Of a stretch of DNA of 5,546 nucleotides, positions 1 through 5,546 are shown one piece after another. The notes beneath the pieces were generated by a model. It was not told where the DNA came from. It was given only the letters and a program-made list of their open reading frames with translations, and ran no database searches. The stretch is from Bacteroidales bacterium (GTDB lineage: Bacteria > Bacteroidota > Bacteroidia > Bacteroidales > F082): positions 1-5,546 of the forward strand of contig JANTGU010000172.1 in NCBI GenBank assembly GCA_024762735.1, read 5' to 3'. The position numbers were made by a program, and so were the translations under genes. The stretch's first letter is position 1; each line of letters opens with the position of its first letter.

Positions 1-42
1 TCGACTGATGCTTGTATGGCTAATCCTGCATTGATAAATCAT

Positions 43-62
43 CAACAGGTTTACACCTGTTG
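43..62 (-). repeat. 8-bp hairpin in the putative leader of a leftward transcript
   Basis: CAACAGGT (43-50) and ACCTGTTG (55-62) are perfectly complementary arms around a four-base loop. On the minus strand the hairpin lies about 25 bases downstream of the TATCTTTG element and ends directly before an ATG at 42-40. No T-run follows on either strand, so it does not look like an intrinsic terminator. It may be a 5'-leader structure or an operator. It did not match any riboswitch consensus I can recall. Confidence 0.5.
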
Positions 63-87
63 CACGCAAGCAATCAGACCGGGTTTG

Positions 88-95
88 CAAAGATA
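88..95 (-). promoter_or_regulatory. Bacteroidota -7 promoter element reading left
   Basis: The minus strand reads TATCTTTG, an exact match to the TAnnTTTG element used by the Bacteroidota primary sigma factor. The expected TTG/TTTG -33 element 17-23 bases further upstream (near 113-118) is not evident, so the call rests on the -7 box. It would drive a gene lying left of the window and diverging from the TPR gene. Confidence 0.45.
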
Positions 96-100
96 GCGCT

Positions 101-243
101 TATCCTTTACTCATGTAGAATTATGGAGATTAAAAAACTAATGATGCAATAAGATGGTGATAAACACTATTATTTTAATATTATAAAGGATAAACATCCA
201 TTTGAGTCTTTATTTGGGCAATATAATTAGATGTATCCTTTAC
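101..243. repeat. Three copies of TATCCTTTA
   Basis: TATCCTTTAC occurs at 101-110 and again at 234-243. An inverted 9-base copy (TAAAGGATA) is at 184-192. All lie between the leftward and rightward promoters. The half-motif TATCC recurs in the palindrome at 339-348. They could be binding sites for one regulator, but the motif is short and A/T-rich, so chance remains possible. Confidence 0.3.
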
Positions 244-260
244 AAAAGGAGGCCTTTTGT
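242..260. repeat. 8-bp inverted repeat with 3-base spacer
   Basis: ACAAAAGG (242-249) is mirrored by CCTTTTGT (253-260) around AGG. It overlaps the end of one TATCCTTTAC copy and lies about 65 bases upstream of the TPR-gene -7 element. A T-run does not follow, so a terminator is unlikely. An operator for the TPR gene, or a transcript hairpin, are the options. Confidence 0.4.
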
Positions 261-266
261 TGATAA

Positions 267-279
267 AGTTTAATAAACT
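267..279. repeat. Short palindrome AGTTTA-A-TAAACT
   Basis: Perfect six-base arms flank a single central A, seven bases after the inverted repeat at 242-260 and upstream of the predicted -33 region of the TPR promoter. The position would suit an activator or repressor site. The sequence is A/T-rich and this is weak evidence on its own. Confidence 0.25.
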
Positions 280-300
280 GCTATTTCTTTTAACGAACTG

Positions 301-333
301 TGTGTTAACCATGCCTGTCTTTTAGTACTTTTG
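301..333 (+). promoter_or_regulatory. Promoter of the TPR-protein gene
   Basis: TACTTTTG at 326-333 matches TAnnTTTG exactly. TGTG at 301-304 is a three-of-four match to the TTTG -33 element with a 21-base spacer, inside the usual range. Transcription would start near 338-341, giving a leader of roughly 20 bases, typical of this phylum, with an A-rich stretch instead of a Shine-Dalgarno site. Confidence 0.6.
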
Positions 334-338
334 GCACC

Positions 339-348
339 TATCCGGATA
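339..348. repeat. Palindrome TATCCGGATA at the predicted transcription start
   Basis: A perfect 10-base palindrome lies 5 bases after the -7 element and 13 bases before the ATG of the TPR gene. It therefore covers the likely +1 and the ribosome-loading region. A protein bound here could block initiation. Its half-site TATCC is shared with the repeats at 101, 184 and 234. Confidence 0.3.
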
Positions 349-361
349 AAAGAACAATTAG

Positions 362-1846
362 ATGAAGAAATTCTTTATAGCATTTTTGCTGCTCATTTTC
401 TTGGGTTCATCCTTAAAGGCTCAATATCAGGTTAACGACAACATACAAAATGCCTGGGTGCTACTGATGGATTTAAGAATAGACAGTGCCAAACAGTTGC
501 TGCAAAAAGAGCTGGACATAAACCCGGAAAACTACTATGCTTATTATCTTGATCAAACTTGCGATGCTTATGCCTTGCTGATAAACTCAAGTGAAGAGGA
601 GTATGAACTCTTTTTGAAGAACTACGACAAAAAGCGGGCTGTAATGGACGGCAAATATGAATCTTCCCCTTACTACCTGTTTTGTAAATCGGAAATGGAT
701 TTACAGGTTGCCGTTTTTCAAATTATCCATGGCAGCAATTTTGGAGGTGTGCAAAAAGCTTATGCTGCCTATCGCGAAGTGTATAAAAATCTTGACAAGC
801 ACCCGGACTTTAAACCCAGCTTGAAACTTGATGGATTTTTTAACGTGGCCATGTCAAACCTGCCCCCTTTTGTAAAATGGGTGGTCTCCTTTTTTAACGT
901 ATCATCCGATTTTGATTACGGGGTAAAAACACTCACCGGACTCTATCACGATCAAAGGGACATCAAGGGCATCAATGCTGAGTCGGCGTTGTTTTTAATT
1001 TTCACGGCCAAGATTAACAAAACGCCGGAAATGGTTTATCCATTTACTCAAAACCTTGATAGCAACATTCGCTCACTTTTTATCCACCAATACTTCAGAG
1101 CCAACATTGCTTACCGTATTGGAAAGAACGAACAGGCGCTTCGCACCATGAAACAGTTAAATGGCAAAGGGCGTCCCTATGCCGAGTTGATATACAACTA
1201 CATGATGGGTAAAGTCCTGCTTCGCAAACTCGATGACAGTGCAGGCTATTATATTGAACAGTATTTAAAAAATCTTCGGAAACAGGAGTATTTTAAAGAA
1301 ATGACCTATAACCTGGCCCTTACTGAGCTTCTGAAAGGGAACCGGGCAAGATACAACGAACTTTGCGAGGTGGTACGTGAGCAGGGCAGTGAAGTCAACG
1401 AGCGTGACCGGGAAGCGCTTTACGATGCTTCGTTAGACTATCAGCCTGATGTAAACCTTGTGGAAGCTCGTCTGCTGCTGGATGGCGGCTATTTGGAAGA
1501 TTTTAAGCGGACGATGGATGCCTATCGTCAACACCCTGGCAGTGAGTTGCCTTACCGGCTGGAGGATCATTTTTTAACGGGCCGATACCAAACTCAGACC
1601 CATCAGGTTGAAAAGGCTGTCGTCCACTTTCAATGGGTAATTGACCATGGCAGTGATGAGGATTACTATTTTGCTTGCGCTGCGGCATTGGAACTGGGAG
1701 GTATTTATGAACAAGCGCATCAGCTTGAAAAGGCAAAAGATTACTACAAACTGGCTTCCAATTTGTATGACAGTGACTATTATGAGTACTTGGGAGCCAA
1801 AGCAGACAAAGGCCTTGAGAGAATAAAACAATTAATGAAAGAGTAG
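362..1846 (+). CDS. Secreted TPR-repeat protein, TPR39/Iml2-like
   Basis: This predicted exported helical-repeat protein has 494 residues and no known enzymatic role. Residues 1-20 form a clear signal peptide: KK, a hydrophobic core, and cleavage after LKA before Gln21. Helical TPR-like units are visible at about 28-57 (ending INPEN), 245-275 and 440-470. The last is the clearest, with a Gly-x-Tyr turn and a following AKDYYKLA helix. Residues 157-193 (GFFNVAMSNLPP followed by DYGVKTLTG) resemble the core of eukaryotic TPR39/Iml2 proteins, which carry a Ser-x-Leu-Pro-Pro motif and then a Gly-rich turn; I judged this from memory. TPR proteins usually scaffold protein complexes, so a periplasmic or outer-membrane-associated role is inferred. 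The ATG is fixed because an in-frame TAG (359-361) immediately precedes it. It has its own promoter and is followed by 123 bases before the hydrolase gene, so an operon is uncertain. Confidence 0.85.
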   Translation: MKKFFIAFLLLIFLGSSLKAQYQVNDNIQNAWVLLMDLRIDSAKQLLQKELDINPENYYAYYLDQTCDAYALLINSSEEEYELFLKNYDKKRAVMDGKYESSPYYLFCKSEMDLQVAVFQIIHGSNFGGVQKAYAAYREVYKNLDKHPDFKPSLKLDGFFNVAMSNLPPFVKWVVSFFNVSSDFDYGVKTLTGLYHDQRDIKGINAESALFLIFTAKINKTPEMVYPFTQNLDSNIRSLFIHQYFRANIAYRIGKNEQALRTMKQLNGKGRPYAELIYNYMMGKVLLRKLDDSAGYYIEQYLKNLRKQEYFKEMTYNLALTELLKGNRARYNELCEVVREQGSEVNERDREALYDASLDYQPDVNLVEARLLLDGGYLEDFKRTMDAYRQHPGSELPYRLEDHFLTGRYQTQTHQVEKAVVHFQWVIDHGSDEDYYFACAAALELGGIYEQAHQLEKAKDYYKLASNLYDSDYYEYLGAKADKGLERIKQLMKE

Positions 1847-1885
1847 TATTCTTTTCCTGTCAGGTAGTATATTTACGGTTTTTTT

Positions 1886-1893
1886 TAAGTTTG
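1886..1893 (+). promoter_or_regulatory. Bacteroidota -7 element of the glucosaminidase gene
   Basis: TAAGTTTG matches TAnnTTTG exactly and lies 40 bases after the TPR stop codon. No good TTG is present at the -33 position (around 1862-1866). Transcription from here would give an A/T-rich leader of about 70 bases with several T-runs. It suggests the hydrolase gene can be transcribed independently of the TPR gene. No hairpin-plus-T-run terminator is visible between the two genes, so read-through is also possible. Confidence 0.45.
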
Positions 1894-1969
1894 CACACCT
1901 TTTTGAGAATCAGAATGGGGTAAATTGGCTCCTCTTTTTTTCAAAACATTGAAAACCAAATTTTTTTAA

Positions 1970-2818
1970 ATGGTTAAAATATTTAACATTAGAATCCTTT
2001 CTATTTATTTAATGGGGTTTCTTACTTTTTTCACTTTTTGCGACTCGCGACAAAATATCAGGGCTGAAAAACAGCTCAATGCGCTGGAGCGAATCACCAT
2101 TCAAAAAAAACACATCGTTACCTACCAAGATATCGAACCAATTAACGATAGCCTGGTAAAACCCATCGACTACCTTAACGTTGTTTCGCTAAAAAACCTT
2201 CCGGTAAAAGAGAAGAAGCAGTATTTTATCGACCTTATACTCCCCGCCATATTAATTGCTAAAGAGGAGTATAAAGAGCGACTGGAATGGGTTAATCATG
2301 CTGAATCGTTGGATTCGTTGTCTTCTGATGACCAACAAATATTAGCTGATCTAATGAAAACGTATCGTGCTAAAACGGTGGATGATTTAAAGTTACGATT
2401 AATCACACATCCGACGAGCATTGTGTTAGCCCAGGCTTCCATTGAATCAGGTTGGGGCACTTCGCGGTTTTTTGTTGAAGCCGACAACGTGTTTGGTGTG
2501 TGGTCGTTTAACGAGACTGATCCCCGCATCCCATCACTCAGCACTCGTAATGGAAAACACATGTATCTGTACAAATACAATTCTTTGTCCGAATCGATTG
2601 ACGACTATTTTAAATTGCTTGCCACACGCTCACCTTTCAGGGCATTTCGAAATGAACGAGCTAAAACCAACGACCCTTTTAAGCTGGTTGAGTACCTAAC
2701 CGATTACAGTGAATTGGGTGAAGAGTATGTTACGGCGCTAAAGAATCAAATCAGACACAACAAGTTTACCCGTTACGATCATTATCGAATCGACCCGGCC
2801 TATTTTAAAAAAAATTAG
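1970..2818 (+). CDS. Bax-like glucosaminidase-domain peptidoglycan hydrolase
   Basis: This 282-residue membrane-anchored or exported protein has a C-terminal mannosyl-glycoprotein endo-beta-N-acetylglucosaminidase domain (GH73-like, about 85-265). It probably cleaves the N-acetylglucosamine linkage in peptidoglycan during wall remodelling. The motif QASIESGWGTS at 155-165 carries the expected catalytic Glu159, followed by the family's ADNVFGVW block (171-178) and a conserved DYSELGEEY segment (245-253). The region before it, with LPVKEKKQYFIDLILP at 77-92, matches the layout of E. coli Bax. An N-terminal hydrophobic segment (10-23) ends in Cys24, but Phe at -1 is a poor lipobox, so an uncleaved anchor or ordinary signal peptide is as likely. 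The start is certain because TAA (1967-1969) directly precedes the ATG. It converges with the transporter gene, six bases apart. Confidence 0.9.
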   Translation: MVKIFNIRILSIYLMGFLTFFTFCDSRQNIRAEKQLNALERITIQKKHIVTYQDIEPINDSLVKPIDYLNVVSLKNLPVKEKKQYFIDLILPAILIAKEEYKERLEWVNHAESLDSLSSDDQQILADLMKTYRAKTVDDLKLRLITHPTSIVLAQASIESGWGTSRFFVEADNVFGVWSFNETDPRIPSLSTRNGKHMYLYKYNSLSESIDDYFKLLATRSPFRAFRNERAKTNDPFKLVEYLTDYSELGEEYVTALKNQIRHNKFTRYDHYRIDPAYFKKN

Positions 2819-2824
2819 CTAAGA

Positions 2825-4081
2825 TTACTGGGCTCTGCCGGAAGTCAGTTTAATCAGCGGAAACAACATCAGCAACAACAGCGAAACGGTCGCGATACCA
2901 GTTGCCGGTCCATACTTATCTGCTGCCAACCCAATTAAAGGGGCAATAATCGCTGCAAAAACCGATTTAACTTGTGAAGTAAGCGACAAAACCGTTGCCA
3001 TGGCATCATCATGCGAAAGCTCTGCAATCATGGATACGCCAATAGGTTTTCGCAGGTTTTCCACCATCATAATAAACACGAACCCTACGATGGCCAGCGC
3101 GTACCATCCCGTCAGAAAAACAATTCCAATCAACACGCCTGTACCAAAACCTGTTAACAGTGTCAGGTTCATGGGTGATTGGTAGTTGTTAAAAATATTT
3201 TTGAAATCATCTGACCGGCGGCTCATCCATGCTGTCAACAGGTAAATCACGAAATAGAACAATCCCACGATGAGTGCCGTTTTTTTATCATGATTCAGAT
3301 AAGCAAAAGCAGGAACCGATAGTGCAAACATCTTGATAACCGGCTGGACAAAATCCTTAACCGCTTTAAAATAACCGGTATAAATGGAGGTGTTTATCAA
3401 AGCTCTTAAAAAATGAGGTTGCTTAAACGATAACACGAAACCTTGTTCAACCTGCTTAAACTTTTGCTTGACTCCCGAGAGCTCAAAATTTTTAATGGTA
3501 CCGTCCAAATACTTAGGATAGGAGGCTATTAACAGCATATCAAGCAGGTAGGGCAATACGGATGCTAAAAATATGATCCGGAAACTTCCCGAGTAAAATA
3601 CTATAATCCCTGCCACCAACGACGACAAAGCCGATCCCCTCTGCGACCAGGCCCGGGTGTGGCCGTAGTAATCGGTTTTTTGTGAGGCCCACCCCTTCCG
3701 CTGTAAGTAGTGGAATATCATGGCCTTGTGCACACCTGATCTAAATGCGTCGGCAAGGGCAAAAAGCAACATGGCCGTTGCCATCAATGCAAAAGAGTTG
3801 GAAAAGTAGAAAGTAAAAAACGATCCCAGGTAAACCAAAAATGCCAACATCAGAGTGCGGCGACGCCCCAGGGCATCGGCAATGGCACCGCTGGGAATTT
3901 CAGTTAAAACAATAGTGACGGACCGAATGGAATACAGAATGCCAATCTCAACATAGGTAAGTCCCTTTTCCAAAAAAAAGAGCATGAGAAAACTCTCAAA
4001 GAACCGAAGGTTCTTAAAAAAGCCATATAAGCTAAATTTATAATACTGAAGGTTTTTTTGATACGATTGATTCAAAGCCAA
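2825..4081 (-). CDS. Major facilitator superfamily transporter
   Basis: This inner-membrane secondary transporter has 418 residues, the usual MFS length, and about twelve hydrophobic helices (roughly 19-40, 43-65, 76-94, 97-115, 148-166, 168-187, 228-255, 267-285, 305-323, 325-343, 370-387 and 392-411). The loop between helices 2 and 3 carries a clear motif A (G65-x3-D69-x2-G72-R73-R74-R75), preceded by EIPSG. A weaker copy (GLAADKYG, 384-391) lies in the second half. A basic central loop spans 188-222. The substrate cannot be read from the sequence; drug or metabolite export is plausible. No ATG is available: the frame opens with TTG at 4081 (or TTG at 4075, giving MNQSYQKN), a stop lies at 4108-4106, and the first internal Met (33) is inside helix 1. 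It diverges from the MATE gene. Confidence 0.88.
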   Translation of the reverse strand: MALNQSYQKNLQYYKFSLYGFFKNLRFFESFLMLFFLEKGLTYVEIGILYSIRSVTIVLTEIPSGAIADALGRRRTLMLAFLVYLGSFFTFYFSNSFALMATAMLLFALADAFRSGVHKAMIFHYLQRKGWASQKTDYYGHTRAWSQRGSALSSLVAGIIVFYSGSFRIIFLASVLPYLLDMLLIASYPKYLDGTIKNFELSGVKQKFKQVEQGFVLSFKQPHFLRALINTSIYTGYFKAVKDFVQPVIKMFALSVPAFAYLNHDKKTALIVGLFYFVIYLLTAWMSRRSDDFKNIFNNYQSPMNLTLLTGFGTGVLIGIVFLTGWYALAIVGFVFIMMVENLRKPIGVSMIAELSHDDAMATVLSLTSQVKSVFAAIIAPLIGLAADKYGPATGIATVSLLLLMLFPLIKLTSGRAQ

Positions 4082-4097
4082 GGTTTTTAAGAGAGGT

Positions 4098-4113
4098 AAA
4101 ATTAATCAATTTT
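4098..4113. repeat. A/T inverted repeat between divergent genes
   Basis: Six-base arms AAAATT and AATTTT flank AATC. The site sits near the upstream part of the MATE promoter and the likely start of the leftward transcript, a sensible operator position. Arms made only of A and T arise easily by chance here. Confidence 0.2.
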
Positions 4114-4129
4114 CAAAGCGTAATTGGAC

Positions 4130-4137
4130 TATTTTTG
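4130..4137 (+). promoter_or_regulatory. Bacteroidota -7 element abutting the MATE start codon
   Basis: TATTTTTG matches TAnnTTTG exactly and ends six bases before the ATG at 4144. With the usual spacing, transcription would begin at about 4141-4144, leaving little or no leader. No convincing TTG occurs at -33 (TTTC at 4111-4114 is too close). It also overlaps the TTG at 4135, which argues against that codon being the translation start. Confidence 0.5.
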
Positions 4138-4143
4138 CCATCC

Positions 4144-5478
4144 ATGAAAAAGGCAGAGATTTCATACAAGCGAATATGGCAGATTGCCTATCCTATTATC
4201 TTAGGCAGCGTGGCTCAAAATGTGGTTAACTTTACTGATACTGCCTTTTTGGGCAGGGTTGGCGAAATTGCCCTTGGCGCCGGCGCATTGGGTGGTCTGT
4301 TTTACCTGGCTGTTTTTATGCTGGGATTAGGGTTTGGAACAGGTGCTCAAATAATTATTGCTCGACGAATAGGGGAAGGTAAGCTAAAACAGGTGGGTGT
4401 GGTGATGGATCATGCCCTGCTATTCATGATTATGCTGGCCACGCTGTCGTTTGTTTTGATGTACTTTGGGTCGCGCGAGTTATTAGGGTACGCTGTTCAA
4501 TCGGAGCGCATTTACAACGCCACCCTGCAATACATGAATTTCAGATCGTTTGGAATATTTTTTGCCTTTGTGAATGTTACCTTCCGTTCGTTTTATGTGG
4601 GGATTACCAAAACAAAGGTCATCTCCTACACCACGGCTGTGATGGCTGTAACCAACATCTTGTTAGACTATGTACTCATATTTGGCTACTATGGTTTTCC
4701 CAGGATGGGGATTGAGGGAGCCGCGCTGGCCTCCTCCATTGCCGAAGGGGTGGCCATGCTGTTTTTTATCAGCTATACCAAAGTAACCGTTAACTTTTCG
4801 CAATTTAACCTTTTTCGTTTTAAGATGCTGTCGCCTGGTTATATGGGCAGGATACTAAAAGTCTCTCTACCTGTGATGATGCAGCAGTTTGCCTCACTCT
4901 CTGTTTGGTTTGTCTTTTTTTTAATCATCGAGAAGTTGGGCGAAGCATCTCTGGCAGTATCCAATATCATCCGAAGTATTTATGTTATATTAATGATGCC
5001 TGTGTGGGGATTTGCCACTGCTACCAACGCGTTGGTTAGCACTGCTATGGGAGAAGGAAACCAGAAGGATGTAATGAAAATCACCTATAAAATTGCCGGC
5101 ATGACTTTTTTGGGTGTTTTATTGATTGTTATGGTGGGTTTGCTGTTTCCCAGGATTATCATGGAAATTTATACCAACGATACCTTGCTAATCGATATGG
5201 GAATCAATATTTTGAAAGTAGTTAGTCTTGGCGCCCTGTTCATTTCCATTGGTTTTATAATGTTTAACGCTGTATCGGGAACCGGAAAAACCAATATTTC
5301 GCTTACCATTGAGCTCGTTGTTTTGGCAATGTACCTCACCTACACCTTTGTCCTGACCAATTACCTTCATGCCAGTGTAGCTACGGTGTGGACTTCCGAA
5401 CTGCTTTATGGTTCGTTGCTGGCACTTTTCTCGTGGGGATATCTACTTGCGGGAAAGTGGAAGCACAGCACCATCTAG
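4144..5478 (+). CDS. MATE-family multidrug/cation antiporter
   Basis: This inner-membrane exporter of the MATE (NorM/DinF) family has 444 residues, the typical length, with about twelve helices in two similar halves. Proteins of this family expel cationic drugs or metabolites in exchange for Na+ or H+. Family marks are the helix-1 AYPIILGSVAQN block with Pro17, NFTDTAFLG (29-37) whose Asp32 aligns with the coupling Asp36 of Vibrio NorM, a NILLDYVLIFG stretch followed by GIEGAALAS (171-197), and SLPVMMQQ (242-248) opening the second half. The Glu255 position of Vibrio NorM appears to be Ser251 here, by my alignment from memory. I chose ATG 4144 over the upstream in-frame TTG at 4135 because the latter lies inside the -7 box and adds only MPS. 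The substrate is unknown. It diverges from the MFS gene, and no terminator is visible after the stop. Confidence 0.92.
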   Translation: MKKAEISYKRIWQIAYPIILGSVAQNVVNFTDTAFLGRVGEIALGAGALGGLFYLAVFMLGLGFGTGAQIIIARRIGEGKLKQVGVVMDHALLFMIMLATLSFVLMYFGSRELLGYAVQSERIYNATLQYMNFRSFGIFFAFVNVTFRSFYVGITKTKVISYTTAVMAVTNILLDYVLIFGYYGFPRMGIEGAALASSIAEGVAMLFFISYTKVTVNFSQFNLFRFKMLSPGYMGRILKVSLPVMMQQFASLSVWFVFFLIIEKLGEASLAVSNIIRSIYVILMMPVWGFATATNALVSTAMGEGNQKDVMKITYKIAGMTFLGVLLIVMVGLLFPRIIMEIYTNDTLLIDMGINILKVVSLGALFISIGFIMFNAVSGTGKTNISLTIELVVLAMYLTYTFVLTNYLHASVATVWTSELLYGSLLALFSWGYLLAGKWKHSTI

Positions 5479-5546
5479 TACTCTTGCTCCCACAGTGCTT
5501 GTTATCACAACAATAATCGCTCCTAAAAATTACTTTCAGAGTAACC

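Larger units (their letters stand above)
1..361. other. Intergenic region without a convincing complete gene
   Basis: This 361-base, A/T-rich stretch precedes the TPR gene. It contains a likely leftward promoter (88-95) with a hairpin downstream of it (43-62), a spaced inverted repeat (242-260), two short palindromes (267-279 and 339-348), three copies of a TATCCTTTA motif, and the rightward promoter (326-333). Rightward reading frames here (ATG at 123, 154, 231 and 311) close within about ten codons and look non-coding. On the minus strand an ATG at 42-40 opens a 14-codon frame that runs off the left edge. It could be the start of a leftward gene, but 14 residues are too few to recognise. 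Confidence 0.7.
4082..4143. promoter_or_regulatory. Divergent promoter region between the two transporters
   Basis: These 62 bases serve both exporters. They contain the MATE -7 box (4130-4137), which extends to within six bases of the MATE ATG. An imperfect leftward box reads TACGCTTTG on the minus strand at 4122-4114, with three rather than two bases between TA and TTTG. An A/T inverted repeat AAAATT-N4-AATTTT lies at 4098-4113. The close packing means the two promoters must overlap or compete. Confidence 0.4.

Noticed and set aside
123..325. Small rightward frames starting at ATG 123, 154, 231 and 311
   Set aside because: Each ends within about ten codons, overlaps repeats or the promoter, and has no sign of selection or a ribosome-binding site.
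1503..1831. Minus-strand and alternate-frame open reading frames inside the TPR gene
   Set aside because: They are shadows of the strongly supported TPR frame and encode low-complexity or Cys/His-scattered peptides with no recognisable domain.
1856..1886. Possible terminator after the TPR gene (CCTG-T-CAGG followed by a T-run)
   Set aside because: A four-base stem with a one-base loop cannot fold stably, and the T-run starts about 15 bases later.
4135..4143. TTG at 4135 as the MATE start
   Set aside because: It lies inside the -7 promoter box, so it would not be in the main transcript, and it adds only three residues before a good MKK start.
5269..5292. P-loop (Walker A) pattern AVSGTGKT in the second half of the MATE protein
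   Set aside because: It fits [AG]xxxxGK[ST] by formula, but it lies at a membrane-helix/loop junction where MATE proteins normally carry a Gly-rich turn, with no Walker B or nucleotide-binding fold around it.
5479..5546. TACTCT (5479-5484) paired with AGAGTA (5538-5543) as a hairpin after the MATE gene
   Set aside because: Only six pairs across a 53-base loop and no T-run; not a credible terminator.

Overview
The window most likely comes from a member of the Bacteroidota. The evidence is the promoter style: exact copies of the phylum's -7 element (TAnnTTTG) sit upstream of three of the four genes, and a fourth copy faces out of the left edge. Starts are preceded by A/T-rich sequence with no Shine-Dalgarno motif, base composition is moderate, and the protein types fit. 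I cannot place it below phylum; a Bacteroidales- or Marinilabiliales-like bacterium is a guess.

Layout. Positions 1-361 hold no convincing complete gene. This stretch has a probable leftward promoter with a hairpin in its predicted leader, several short palindromes and repeats, and a rightward promoter just before the first gene. Positions 362-1846 (+) encode a secreted or periplasmic tetratricopeptide-repeat protein of 494 residues, part of which resembles the TPR39/Iml2 family. After a 123-base gap with its own promoter, 1970-2818 (+) encodes a Bax-like glucosaminidase-domain peptidoglycan hydrolase. It converges, with only 6 bases between stop codons, on a 12-helix major facilitator transporter at 2825-4081 (-). 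That transporter has no usable ATG and is read from a TTG. It is divergent from a MATE-family multidrug/cation antiporter at 4144-5478 (+), whose -7 element ends only six bases before its ATG, so its transcript may be leaderless. The last 68 bases hold nothing recognisable.

How the genes fit together. Both left-hand genes act outside the cytoplasm (a TPR scaffold and a cell-wall hydrolase), and each seems to have its own promoter. The right-hand pair are two inner-membrane exporters reading out of one 62-base intergenic region, so common control is plausible but not shown. No mobile element, CRISPR array, RNA gene or defence system is visible. This is mostly an ordinary chromosomal neighbourhood; the points worth a second look are the TPR39-like protein, the possible leaderless MATE transcript, the non-ATG transporter start, and the palindrome-rich upstream region.
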